Shown here in pieces: positions 34,140 through 45,013 of a stretch of 64,000 nt of DNA (positions within the stretch are counted from its first letter, which is position 1; each line of letters starts with the position of its first letter). The notes below the pieces were generated by a model. The model did no database searches. It saw only the letters and a program-made list of their open reading frames with translations, and was not told the origin of the DNA. Source of the stretch: Deltaproteobacteria bacterium RIFCSPLOWO2_12_FULL_60_19. Its GTDB lineage: Bacteria; Desulfobacterota; Binatia; UBA9968. The translations under genes were made by a program, and so were the position numbers. The stretch lies in the NCBI GenBank assembly GCA_001798595.1, contig MGSS01000037.1, forward strand, positions 33,919 to 97,918, written 5' to 3'.

Positions 34140-34233
34140 GAGGGGGCGAGCCATGAAGGGCGAGGGCACCGACCGCGAAGGTTGCCACAAGGTAGAGCCC
34201 TATTGTCCTCGACCGGAGAGGCTCGTCCCCGAG
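34140..34233 (+). repeat. Family A hairpin repeat, copy 2, between atpH and atpA
   Basis: 94 bp, same length as copies 1 and 3, and about 85 of 94 positions match copy 1. Outer arms GGGGGCGAG and CTCGTCCCC pair as in copy 1. The inner stem is CGAGGGCA (34161-34168) with TGTCCTCG (34204-34211), one position becoming G-U. It is in the plus orientation within the atp operon and ends about 30 bases before the atpA start. Confidence 0.85.
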
Positions 34234-34265
34234 AGCGCGCATAACCTAAGCTAGGGAGGATACTC

Positions 34266-35773
<1,508 letters not shown>

Positions 35774-35774
<1 letters not shown>

Positions 35775-36634
35775 TGGCCACTCTTAAAGCGATACGCAAG
35801 CGGATCGGCTCGATCCGCAACACGCAGCAGATCACCAAGGCGATGAAGATGGTCTCCGCCGCGAAGCTGCGCCGCGCGCAGGAGGCGGTGGTGCAGGCGC
35901 GGCCCTACGCCGAAAAGATGGCGGAGCTGTTTAACAACCTTTCCGCGCGCGTCTCCCGCGAGGCCCATCCGCTGCTGGGAGCGCGCGAGGAAAAACGGAT
36001 TCAGCTCTTGTTGCTCACGTCGGACCGCGGGCTGTGCGGCGGTTACAACGCCAACTTGATCCGGACGGCCGAGGGATTTATTCGCCGCGAAGGCGCCGGC
36101 AAAGAGATTCAGGTCGCGCTGGTGGGGCGCAAAGGGGCGGACCATTTTCGCCGGCGCAGGGCCGCGATCTCCGACCGCTACGTGAATATCCTCTCCACCC
36201 CCGCCGAAGAGCTGGCGGGCGAGCTGGCCCAGAAGCTGATCGGCCGCTTTGTCGGCGGCGAGACGGACGCGGTCTATATTCTCTACAGCCGCTTTCGATC
36301 GGCGCTGTCGCAAGTGCCGACGCTGGAGAAGCTGTTGCCCGTCGCCCTGTCGGAAAAAGAGAGCGCGGAACCGCTCACCGAGTATCTCTACGAGCCGGGG
36401 GTCAAGGAGCTGCTCGCGAGTCTTCTGCCAAAAGTGATCGAGGTCGGGATCTGCCGCGCGCTGTTGGAAGCCGCCGCCAGCGAACATGGCGCGCGCATGA
36501 CGGCGATGGATTCGGCGACCACGAACGCGTCGAAGATGATGGGGAGCTTGACGCTCCAGATGAACCGGGCGCGCCAGGCTTCGATCACGCGGGAGTTGAT
36601 GGAGATTGTCGGAACGGCGGAAGCGTTGAAGTGA
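35774..36634 (+). CDS. atpG: ATP synthase F1 subunit gamma
   Basis: Central rotating shaft of the enzyme. The 286-residue protein starts with the conserved KAIRKRIGSIRNTQQITKAMKMVSAAKLRRAQ and has TSDRGLCGGYNANLI. It ends with the C-terminal helix SEHGARMTAMDSATTNASKMMGSLTLQMNRARQASITRELMEIVGTAEAL. It begins one base into the atpA stop. A 265-bp gap with a family D hairpin follows before atpD. Confidence 0.96.
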
Positions 36635-36644
36635 GAGGATGAAA

Positions 36645-36735
36645 GCCGCCACCCGCTCTCCGAGCCTGCGCAATGGGTAGCTACTTATTCCCACCGGCAG
36701 TATCGGATGCCCAGGCTCCTCGAACGGGCGGCGGC
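36645..36735 (-). repeat. Family D hairpin repeat, copy 1, between atpG and atpD
   Basis: 91 bp. Arms GCCGCC/GGCGGC and CCCG/CGGG pair at the base, and GAGCCTG/CAGGCTC above. The second copy (62292-62382) is inverted, the same length, and matches 82 of 91 positions by hand alignment. The T-A pair in GAGCCTG/CAGGCTC is C-G in copy 2, a compensatory change. The rest of the 265-bp gap up to atpD shows no gene. Confidence 0.82.
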
Positions 36736-36896
36736 TTTCTGTGCGAGGCCGAAGGGCGCGAGGGAGAGGGCCGCGGACGTCCGATGAGAATGGTTCGACT
36801 CATGGTAGCTACCTATCGGCCGCGGCCCGAAGACTCGCGCCGTGAGGGCTCGCTATCGGCGGAAACGAGCACGAACATGATACGCGGAGGTTTTGA

Positions 36897-38312
<1,416 letters not shown>

Positions 38313-38337
38313 GCAGTAAGAAGGCAGCAGGCAAAAG

Positions 38338-38407
38338 GCGCCGCCGGAGCAGAGGCTCCGCCAAAGGCGGATCAGTCCTTCGGCTGAGGATCAGCCTCCG
38401 GCTGAAG
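38338..38407. repeat. REP-like palindromic repeats between atpD and atpC
   Basis: GGCGCCGCCGGAGCAGAGGCTCCGCC is followed by CCTTCGGCTGAGG and CCTCCGGCTGAAG, each a small inverted word, with GGATCAG spacers. The elements are GC-rich and palindromic and sit inside the operon, only about 50 bases before atpC. No second copy of exactly this set was seen in the window. Confidence 0.6.
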
Positions 38408-38459
38408 CAGGCAGTAAAAAACTAACGATCATGCCTGACGCCTTTGCATCGGTGGCATA

Positions 38460-38876
38460 ATGGCAGGTAAGATAAGACTTAGACTGGTGACATTGAATCG
38501 GCTCTTGTTGGACGACGAGGTCGATGAAGTGACGGGGCCCGGCGCGTTGGGCGAGTTCGGCGTGCTGGCGCTGCACATTTCTTTTCTGACTCTGCTGGAG
38601 CCGGGAGAGATGAGTTACAAGCGCGGCGGCGAGCGGACGCATCTGGCGATCAGCGGGGGCTACGCCGAGGTCGTGGGCGATGTCATGACGGTGCTGGCGA
38701 GCGCCGCCGAGTTCAGCGGCGAGATCGACGTGGAGCGCGCTCGTCGGGCCAAAGAGCGCGCGGAGAAAAACCTGGGCGAATTGAGCCGTGAAGAAAAACA
38801 AGCGGTCGCGGCGGAAGCGGCCCTGCGGCGCGCGCTTGTGCGATTGCAGGTCGCGGGCAAAGAAGCGAGAAAATAG
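38460..38876 (+). CDS. atpC: ATP synthase F1 subunit epsilon
   Basis: Small shaft subunit that also inhibits ATP hydrolysis. The 138-residue protein has the beta-sandwich start LRLVTLNRLLLDDEVDEVTGPGALGEFGVLALHISFLTLLEPGEM. AISGGYAEVVGDVMTVLASAAEF and a C-terminal helical hairpin rich in Arg, Ala and Glu follow. The ATG at 38460 overlaps a TAA of the gap. It ends the operon; a cupin gene follows 17 bases later. Confidence 0.93.
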   Translation: MAGKIRLRLVTLNRLLLDDEVDEVTGPGALGEFGVLALHISFLTLLEPGEMSYKRGGERTHLAISGGYAEVVGDVMTVLASAAEFSGEIDVERARRAKERAEKNLGELSREEKQAVAAEAALRRALVRLQVAGKEARK

Positions 38877-38893
38877 TTTCAGGAGGCAACGGT

Positions 38894-40024
38894 ATGGCAA
38901 ATGCAGCGGCGCCTGCGCGCACGATGTGGAGTAAGAAGTTTTCCTATGACCTTTGGATGGAGTCTGTCGGCTTGCCGATCCACAAGGGTTTTTACATCGA
39001 AGATATCAGAACGCTCGAACTGGCCTGGTGGGAGGAGCGGCAGTGCAACGCCGCCTTCATCCAACTGATGGGGCAAGAGGGGGTGAGCGCCGCGCGGGTC
39101 ACGGAGATCGCTCCGGGCAAGACCCTGCCGCCGGTCAAGTTCGCGCTCGACGAGATCGTCTACGTGGCTCAGGGGCGCGGTCTCGCCACGATCTGGGCGG
39201 GCAAAGACAGGCCGAAGAAGAACTTCGAATGGCAGGCCCACAGTATGTTCCTGATTCCGCACGGCTACACGCACCAGCTGAGCAACATGCAGGGCGACAA
39301 GCCGGTCCGGCTGCTCCACTACAGCTATCTTCCGCTCGCCTTGTCGGCGCTGCCCGAGCCGGATTTCTATTTCGGCAATCCCTATGAATTGAAAGCCGAC
39401 TCCGCGGCCGAAGGCGATTTTTATTCCGAAGCCAAGGAAATTCAGGCGCAGGAGCGGGACGAGTTTTTAAGCCTTAATTCCTTCTGGTACGGCAACTTCT
39501 TTCCAGACATGCGGGCCTGGGACCGGCTCGAGGCCAACAAGCGGCGAGGCGCCGGCGGCAAGACCGTCTATATTCAGTTCCCGCACTCGGAGCTCTCGGC
39601 GCACATGTCGGTCTTCGCCGCCCAGACCTACAAAAAGGCCCATCGTCACGGCCCGGGGCGCGTGATCGTGATCCCGGCCGGCGAGGGATACTCGATCATG
39701 TGGGAAGAGGGCAAAGAGAAGATCGTCTGTCCGTGGCACGAATGCAGCCTGCTCGTGCCGCCCAACAAATGGTTTCATCAGCATTTCAACGCCGGCGGGA
39801 CTCCCGCGCGCTATCTCGCCTTTCATCCTCCCATGCAGTTCCACGGCCACGCCGAGAAGATCGAAGACCGGGCGAAGGATCAGTTCGAATATCCCGATGA
39901 AGATCCGTGGATCCGGAAAAAATTCGAGGAGGAGATGGGCAAGCGGGGACTCAAGTCGCTCATCCCTGCGGAAGCTTACACGGATCGCGACTTCGAATGG
40001 TCCAAGGGCATGGGAAAGAAGTGA
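38894..40024 (+). CDS. Double-cupin protein, paralogue 2
   Basis: A 376-residue two-domain cupin. The first domain has lost the metal histidines (PPVKFALDEIVYVAQGRG, with PHGYTHQLSN at the second motif), so it is probably structural. The second is intact: KKAHRHGPGRVIVIPAGEGYSIMWEEG and PPNKWFHQHFN. It is closely similar to the paralogue at 42502 and less so to 9831. ATG at 38894 follows CAGGAGG. It sits right after atpC and before a EutA-like gene. The function is unknown; metal-dependent oxygenase or isomerase activity is possible. Confidence 0.88.
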   Translation: MANAAAPARTMWSKKFSYDLWMESVGLPIHKGFYIEDIRTLELAWWEERQCNAAFIQLMGQEGVSAARVTEIAPGKTLPPVKFALDEIVYVAQGRGLATIWAGKDRPKKNFEWQAHSMFLIPHGYTHQLSNMQGDKPVRLLHYSYLPLALSALPEPDFYFGNPYELKADSAAEGDFYSEAKEIQAQERDEFLSLNSFWYGNFFPDMRAWDRLEANKRRGAGGKTVYIQFPHSELSAHMSVFAAQTYKKAHRHGPGRVIVIPAGEGYSIMWEEGKEKIVCPWHECSLLVPPNKWFHQHFNAGGTPARYLAFHPPMQFHGHAEKIEDRAKDQFEYPDEDPWIRKKFEEEMGKRGLKSLIPAEAYTDRDFEWSKGMGKK

Positions 40025-40039
40025 GGTTGACGCGGCATC

Positions 40040-41566
40040 ATGCACGACGATCACGATAACGAGCACGACCACGAGCACGGCGAGCCGTATGAGATCGGCC
40101 CCGACACCATTGTCGAAGACATCGAAGGGCTCGAGATGTTCACGCTGCGCAGCGTGGGCATCGACATCGGCTCCTCCACATCCCATCTGGTTTTCTCCCA
40201 CCTGACTCTCAGGCGCGAGGGGGCGTCCCATTCGGGCCGCTTCCGCGTGACCGGCCGCGAGGTGCTCTATCGCTCCAAGATCATGCTGACGCCCTATCTT
40301 TCCGGGACGCTGATCGACACGGAGAAAGTTAAGGACTTCATCCACTTGGCTTACCGGGAAGCCGGCTTCACGCCCGACGATATCGATACGGGAGCGGTGG
40401 TGATCACCGGCGAGGCGCTGAAAAAAGAAAACGCCCGGCCGATTGTCGAATTTTTCGCCAAGGACTCGGGCAAGTTTATCTGCGCCTCCGCCGGCCCGAA
40501 CCACGAGGCGCTGTTGGCCGCCTACGGCTCCGGCGCGGTCGATCTCTCCAAGCGGGAGAAGACGGCGGTGCTGAATGTGGACATGGGCGGCGGCACGACC
40601 AAGTTTTCCCTGATTCAGGACGGGATTGTGGCCCAGACCGCTTCGATCAACATCGGCGCGCGGCTGATCGCCTTCGACGACTCGGATGTCGTCACCCGTG
40701 TCGAGGACGCGGGCCGGGACATCATGAGACAGCTCGGCTATAGCGTCGCGCTGGGACAGAAGGTAACGGCCCAGCAAAAGGAGGATTTCGCGGCCTTCAT
40801 GGCGGAGGTTCTCTTCGAGGTGATCGACGGCGGCCCCACTTCCGCGCTGGCCAAGAAGTTGATGGTCACCGAGCCGTTCAAAAACTACCGCGGGCTAAGC
40901 GATATCGGCAGCATTGTTTTTTCCGGCGGCGTCTCGGAGCACATCTACGATCACGATCGCACGTCCTACGGCGACGTCGGACCGCTGCTGGGAAAATATG
41001 TGAGAGAGCAGTTGAAGAAGTTTTCCAGACCGGAGCTGCTGCGCGAGCCGAACGAAGGGATCCGCGCCACCGTCATCGGCGCGGGGGAGTACACCATCCA
41101 AGCCAGCGGGACGACGAGCTATATTTCGAGCGCCAAGGCGCTGCCGGCCTTCGGCTTGAAGGTCATCCGCGTCCCGCTCAATGGGCAGGATTCCGCGGCG
41201 GAGAACCTAAGACAAGGGTTGGCTAAATTCGACCTCCCCGCTTTTACTTCGGGCCTTGCCCTGGCGTTTTCGCTCGACGATCAGCCCGACTACCAGTCGA
41301 TTAAAAAAATCGCCGAGGGGATCGTTGCGGTAGTGCGCGACTCCGGCGTCAAGACTCCGCTTTATCTCGCGCTCGACATCGATGTGGCAAAATCTTTGGG
41401 AGCGATTCTCAAGGAGGAGCTTAAACTCGCGCCGGAAGTGATCGCCGTCGACGGGATCGATGTCGGCGACCTGGACTACATCGACATCGGCCTCCCCATG
41501 GGGATCACCGAGGTGATCCCGGTCACGGTCAAGTCGTTGATGTTTCCGTCGACGCAGTTGGGCTAG
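40040..41566 (+). CDS. EutA-like ethanolamine ammonia-lyase reactivating factor family ATPase
   Basis: A 508-residue ASKHA-fold protein similar to EutA, which exchanges damaged cobalamin out of ethanolamine ammonia-lyase using ATP. The phosphate-binding loops are VGIDIGSSTSHLVF and VLNVDMGGGTTKFSLIQDG, and the adenosine motif is GSIVFSGGVSEHIY. The N-terminus is very His- and Asp-rich (HDDHDNEHDHEHGE), a likely metal-binding tail not expected in EutA. No eutB, eutC or shell genes are present. It lies between two cupin genes, so its partner may be a different enzyme. Confidence 0.85.
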   Translation: MHDDHDNEHDHEHGEPYEIGPDTIVEDIEGLEMFTLRSVGIDIGSSTSHLVFSHLTLRREGASHSGRFRVTGREVLYRSKIMLTPYLSGTLIDTEKVKDFIHLAYREAGFTPDDIDTGAVVITGEALKKENARPIVEFFAKDSGKFICASAGPNHEALLAAYGSGAVDLSKREKTAVLNVDMGGGTTKFSLIQDGIVAQTASINIGARLIAFDDSDVVTRVEDAGRDIMRQLGYSVALGQKVTAQQKEDFAAFMAEVLFEVIDGGPTSALAKKLMVTEPFKNYRGLSDIGSIVFSGGVSEHIYDHDRTSYGDVGPLLGKYVREQLKKFSRPELLREPNEGIRATVIGAGEYTIQASGTTSYISSAKALPAFGLKVIRVPLNGQDSAAENLRQGLAKFDLPAFTSGLALAFSLDDQPDYQSIKKIAEGIVAVVRDSGVKTPLYLALDIDVAKSLGAILKEELKLAPEVIAVDGIDVGDLDYIDIGLPMGITEVIPVTVKSLMFPSTQLG

Positions 41567-41582
41567 CGGCCCGCGGCGGAAC

Positions 41583-42449
41583 ATGGCCGAATACTTCGCG
41601 CTGCAGGCCGCGCTCTTTTTTGCCTCTTCGCATATTCTGATCCGGCGCGGCCTGGTCTCCTCGAACGCGCTGACCGGCTCGGTTATTTCGCTCGGCCTTT
41701 CGGCTCTGACATTATGGATCATGGTTCCATTTTCCGTGCCTTTGTCGGCCTTCATGACCTCTGCGAGCTGGTATTTTCTGGTAGCCGGGCTTTTTGCGCC
41801 GGGTCTCGGGCGGACGCTCACTTACGTGGGGATCGAAAAGATCGGCGTGGCCCGGTCGGTGCCGGTTTCCAACTGCTCGCCCATCGTCGCGTCGATTCTC
41901 GCCGTGGTGGTTTTGGGGGAGGAGTGGAGGCCAAGCAATATTTTGGGTACTTGTCTAGTCATTCTGGGGATCGTGATTCTCTCAACCGGCCATTCCGCCA
42001 AGGGAAGTTGGCGCAAGGCCGATATGATCTATCCGGTGCTGTCGGCCATCGTCTTCGGCATCTCAACCAACCTGCGCAAGCTGGGCCTCATGATCAGCAA
42101 CCTTCCGCTGATGGCTGCGGCCTTGACCGCGGCTACAGCGATCATTTTTGCCGGCGGCATGGTGTGGATGCGAGGGGGAGTGCGGGAGTTGCAGTTCACG
42201 AGGGCGAGCCTGGGTTGGTTCTTCGCCGGCGGGCTCGTGAACACGGCGGCGATGCTGTCGGCATTTTACTCGCTGAGTTTCGGCAAGGTGGTCGTCGTGG
42301 AACCTTTGATCTCGACCAACCCGGTTATCTCCATCGTGCTGTCCGCGATTTTTCTGAGAGACCTCGAGGCGATTACGTCGCGCGTGGTGTTGGGCGCGAC
42401 GCTGACCGTGATCGGCACGCTCCTCGTCATGGCGGCGGCCAGATGGTAA
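41583..42449 (+). CDS. DMT superfamily transporter, EamA family (2)
   Basis: A 288-residue membrane protein with about ten helices in two EamA repeats. Segments include SSHILIRRGLVSSNALTGSVISLGLSAL, GLFAPGLGRTLTYVGIEKIGVARSVPVSNCSPIVASILAVVVLGEEW, and the second-repeat NTAAMLSAFYSLSFGKVVVVEPLISTNPVISIVLSAIFL. It starts 17 bases after the EutA-like gene. In this setting it may import or export the compound handled by the cupin/EutA cluster. Confidence 0.9.
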   Translation: MAEYFALQAALFFASSHILIRRGLVSSNALTGSVISLGLSALTLWIMVPFSVPLSAFMTSASWYFLVAGLFAPGLGRTLTYVGIEKIGVARSVPVSNCSPIVASILAVVVLGEEWRPSNILGTCLVILGIVILSTGHSAKGSWRKADMIYPVLSAIVFGISTNLRKLGLMISNLPLMAAALTAATAIIFAGGMVWMRGGVRELQFTRASLGWFFAGGLVNTAAMLSAFYSLSFGKVVVVEPLISTNPVISIVLSAIFLRDLEAITSRVVLGATLTVIGTLLVMAAARW

Positions 42450-42501
42450 TATGTAAATGGGAATGATTTGGGCGACACAAATCTACGGAGGAGGAAGTTA
42501 G

Positions 42502-43629
42502 ATGGCAAGCGGCATTGAAACGGTTCGCAACATGTGGAGCAAGCATTTCACCTACGACGAGTGGATGGAGTCGCGGGGCGTGCCGATTTATCGGGGGTAC
42601 TACATTGCGGATTTACGAACGCTGGAGCTGGGCTGGTGGGAAGAGCGGCAGTGCAACACCGCTTTCATCCAGCTCACGGGACAGGAGGGGGTAACCGCCG
42701 CCCGCGTGACCGAGATCGCTCCCGGCAAGACGCTCCCACCGGTCAAGTTTGCCCTCGATGAGATTGTCTACGTTGTTGAAGGCCGCGGCCTCACGACGCT
42801 CGCGGCGGCTGGGGGAAAGTCGAAAAAGAGCTTCGAGTGGCAGAAGCACAGCATGTTTCTCATTCCTCACAACAGCCGGCATCAGTTCAGCAACATGCAG
42901 GGAGATAAGCCCGTGCGCCTGCTGCACTACAGCTATCTTCCCCTTGCGTTGTCGGCGGTAAGGGATCCCAATTTTCTCTTCTCCAACCCCTACGAGGCGC
43001 CCGAAATCGGGACCGGTCAAGAGGCGGATTTCTATTCCGAGGCCAAAATGGTGAAGAACACCACCCTCGACGCCTCATGGTACAGAAATGTGTATTGGTA
43101 CGGCAATTTCTTTCCCGACATGCGGGCCTGGGACAAGCTCGACACCAACGAGAGAAGAGGCGCCGGCGGCCGCAGTGTCTATATCCAGTTTCACGATTCG
43201 GAGATGTCCTGTCACATGTCGCTGTTCGACTCGCGGACCTATAAGAAGGCCCACCGCCACGGCCCGGGGCGCGTGATCGTCATTCCGGTCGGCGAAGGCT
43301 ACTCGATCATGTGGGAGGAGGGAAAAGAGAAAGTGGTGGTGCCGTGGCATGAGGCGAGCATGTTCGTGCCGCCGAATAAGTGGTTTCACCAGCACTTCAA
43401 CGTCGGCTCGACGCCGGCGCGCTATCTGGCGCTCCATCCGCCGATGCAGTTCCACGGCCACGCGGAAAAGGTCGAGGACCGGGCGAAAGACCAGATCGAG
43501 TATCCCGACGAGGATGCAAGCGTTCGGCGCAGGTTTGCCGAAGAGCTCTCAAAGCACGGCCTCACGAGCCTGATGCCGGAAGAGGTCTATAAGGACAAGA
43601 ACTTTCAGTGGTCGAAACCGGCCGCGTAG
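42502..43629 (+). CDS. Double-cupin protein, paralogue 3
   Basis: A 375-residue protein closely similar to paralogue 2. The first cupin again lacks metal histidines (PPVKFALDEIVYVVEGRG). The second keeps KKAHRHGPGRVIVIPVGEGYSIMWEEGKEKVVVPWHEASMFVPPNKWFHQHFN. ATG at 42502 has GGAGGAGG upstream. It closes the cupin-EutA-DMT-cupin block. Strong similarity in sequence and context suggests local duplication around the EutA-like gene. Confidence 0.88.
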   Translation: MASGIETVRNMWSKHFTYDEWMESRGVPIYRGYYIADLRTLELGWWEERQCNTAFIQLTGQEGVTAARVTEIAPGKTLPPVKFALDEIVYVVEGRGLTTLAAAGGKSKKSFEWQKHSMFLIPHNSRHQFSNMQGDKPVRLLHYSYLPLALSAVRDPNFLFSNPYEAPEIGTGQEADFYSEAKMVKNTTLDASWYRNVYWYGNFFPDMRAWDKLDTNERRGAGGRSVYIQFHDSEMSCHMSLFDSRTYKKAHRHGPGRVIVIPVGEGYSIMWEEGKEKVVVPWHEASMFVPPNKWFHQHFNVGSTPARYLALHPPMQFHGHAEKVEDRAKDQIEYPDEDASVRRRFAEELSKHGLTSLMPEEVYKDKNFQWSKPAA

Positions 43630-43645
43630 CGCGGGCCTGAGCGAC

Positions 43646-43739
43646 CTCGGGGGCAAGCCCTTCCGGTCGACGGCAATATGGCTGTACTTTTAGGCAACCT
43701 TCGCGTTCGGTGCCGTCGCCCGTCACGGCTCGCCCCCTC
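43646..43739 (-). repeat. Family A hairpin repeat, copy 3 (inverted)
   Basis: 94 bp in minus orientation; about 82 of 94 positions match copy 1. The inner stem is CGACGGCA with TGCCGTCG, so a G-C pair of copies 1 and 2 is replaced by C-G on both sides. The outer stem is GGGGGCGAG with CTTGCCCCC. It begins 17 bases after the cupin stop. Confidence 0.85.
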
Positions 43740-43772
43740 GGTCTGCTGCATCGCTATCGGTATTGCCCGCTT

Positions 43773-43899
43773 GGGGTCTCTCGGAGGGCCTACGCGTGGG
43801 ACGAAGAGAGTCAAGCGTATTTCAGAGGTACTCTCGGTTCTGAGGGGCAGCGTGACACCGACATATCGCGTCGGCCCGGAGAGAGATTCCCAGGCGGGC
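43773..43899. repeat. Family E mosaic element, copy 2
   Basis: The ends GGGGTCTCTCGGAGGGCCTACGCG (43773-43796) and CGTCGGCCCGGAGAGAGATTCCC (43869 on) match the ends of the element at 30022-30173 in the opposite orientation, but the interior is unrelated. The ends are partly inverted relative to each other. Together with family A copy 3 it fills the 304-bp gap between the cupin and LLM genes, where no gene was seen. Confidence 0.65.
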
Positions 43900-43933
43900 T
43901 GGCTGCAGTAGGTCCTCCGTTCTCTCTGGCCTG

Positions 43934-44842
43934 TTAACGACTCAGCAGCGGCAGCACTTTTTCTCCAAACAGATCGAGCTGTTTGGGATCAGGCCGCGCC
44001 AGGCCGATGATCAAAGTGTCGAGCCCTTTGGAGAAGAACAGGCGGATGCGCTCGGCACAGGCCTCCGGGGCGCCGACCGGAAAGGTCTTTTCGACATCCA
44101 TCCTCACCTTCCCGTAATAGCGCGTAAGATAAGCCGCGCAGTCCTCCACAGCTTTGGCCTTGTTGTCATCGATCGACATGTAGGTGAGGCCGGCCTTTTC
44201 GATTGTTTCGGGCTTGCGGCCTGCGGCTAAGGCGAAGCCGGCAATCTTCTCCCACACCGCAGGAAACTCTTGAATCGCCGAACTTCCGCAGATGTAGCCG
44301 TCGGCTAACCGTCCGGCGCGTTTAAGCGCGATTTCCGCCCCGCCTCCGGTCCAGATCGGAGGGTGCGGGCGCTGTATCGGGCGCGGGCCGATCGTGACAT
44401 TTTCGATCTTAAAAAATCTCCCCTTGTGTGTGACATTCTCCTCCGTCCAGAGCCGTTTCATCAGCTTCACGGCCTCCTCGGCGCGACTTCCGCGGTGCTC
44501 ATAGGGAATTTCCACCGCGGTAAAGTCGTTCTCGCGGCTGCCGAAGCCGACGCCCAGAGTGAAGCGGCCGCCGGAGATGAAATCCAACGTCGCAACCGTC
44601 TTTGCCAGCAGCGTCGGATGTCTTGAGCCTACCAGCAGAACCGAAGTCCCAAGCCTGATTTTTGTGGTGGCGCCTGCCGCCGCCGCTAACAGCGTGAGCG
44701 GCTCCAGGTTGTCGTAGGCGATCCGGTCGATCACCCAGAGCGAGTGGAGACCGATCGCTTCAGCCTTCTTTGCCAGGGTCGTGACATAGCCCGGCTGAAT
44801 CTGCGGCGCCGGATTGACAAAACACAAACCGATCTTTCCCAT
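43934..44842 (-). CDS. LLM class F420- or flavin-dependent oxidoreductase
   Basis: TIM-barrel oxidoreductase of the luciferase-like monooxygenase superfamily. The 302-residue protein shows KKAEAIGLHSLWVIDRI, TTKIRLGTSVLLVGSRHPTLLAKTVATLDFISGGRFTLGVGFG, and RPHPPIWTGGGAEIALKRAGRLADGYI, all typical. The cofactor (F420 or FMN) and substrate cannot be fixed from sequence. ATG has AAGGAGAG upstream. It is divergent from the binding protein gene at 45014. Confidence 0.9.
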   Translation of the reverse strand: MGKIGLCFVNPAPQIQPGYVTTLAKKAEAIGLHSLWVIDRIAYDNLEPLTLLAAAAGATTKIRLGTSVLLVGSRHPTLLAKTVATLDFISGGRFTLGVGFGSRENDFTAVEIPYEHRGSRAEEAVKLMKRLWTEENVTHKGRFFKIENVTIGPRPIQRPHPPIWTGGGAEIALKRAGRLADGYICGSSAIQEFPAVWEKIAGFALAAGRKPETIEKAGLTYMSIDDNKAKAVEDCAAYLTRYYGKVRMDVEKTFPVGAPEACAERIRLFFSKGLDTLIIGLARPDPKQLDLFGEKVLPLLSR

Positions 44843-44934
44843 CTGTGACTCTCCTTCTAAAGCGGAATGCGCTTAGGCTTAGCATCAAACCATAAGTTCC
44901 AGGCAGAATGCAAAACGAGAGCGCCAACGGTTGC

Positions 44935-44964
44935 TTGACAGCAGCCCTACCCTTCAACTAGATG
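44935..44964 (+). promoter_or_regulatory. Candidate promoter before the iron-type binding protein
   Basis: TTGACA (44935-44940) matches the -35 consensus. With an 18-base spacer the -10 would be TAGATG (44959-44964), which is only a moderate match. It lies in the 171-bp divergent gap, about 50 bases ahead of the ATG at 45014. Confidence 0.4.
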
Positions 44965-45013
44965 ACTGTAGCGGATGCGCAGTCTGCCTCGCCCTTTCAC
45001 GCAAGGAGGTGCT

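Noticed and set aside
40040-41566. Ethanolamine utilisation (eut) operon
   Set aside because: Only a EutA-like gene is present; neither lyase subunit, shell protein nor other eut gene is in the window.
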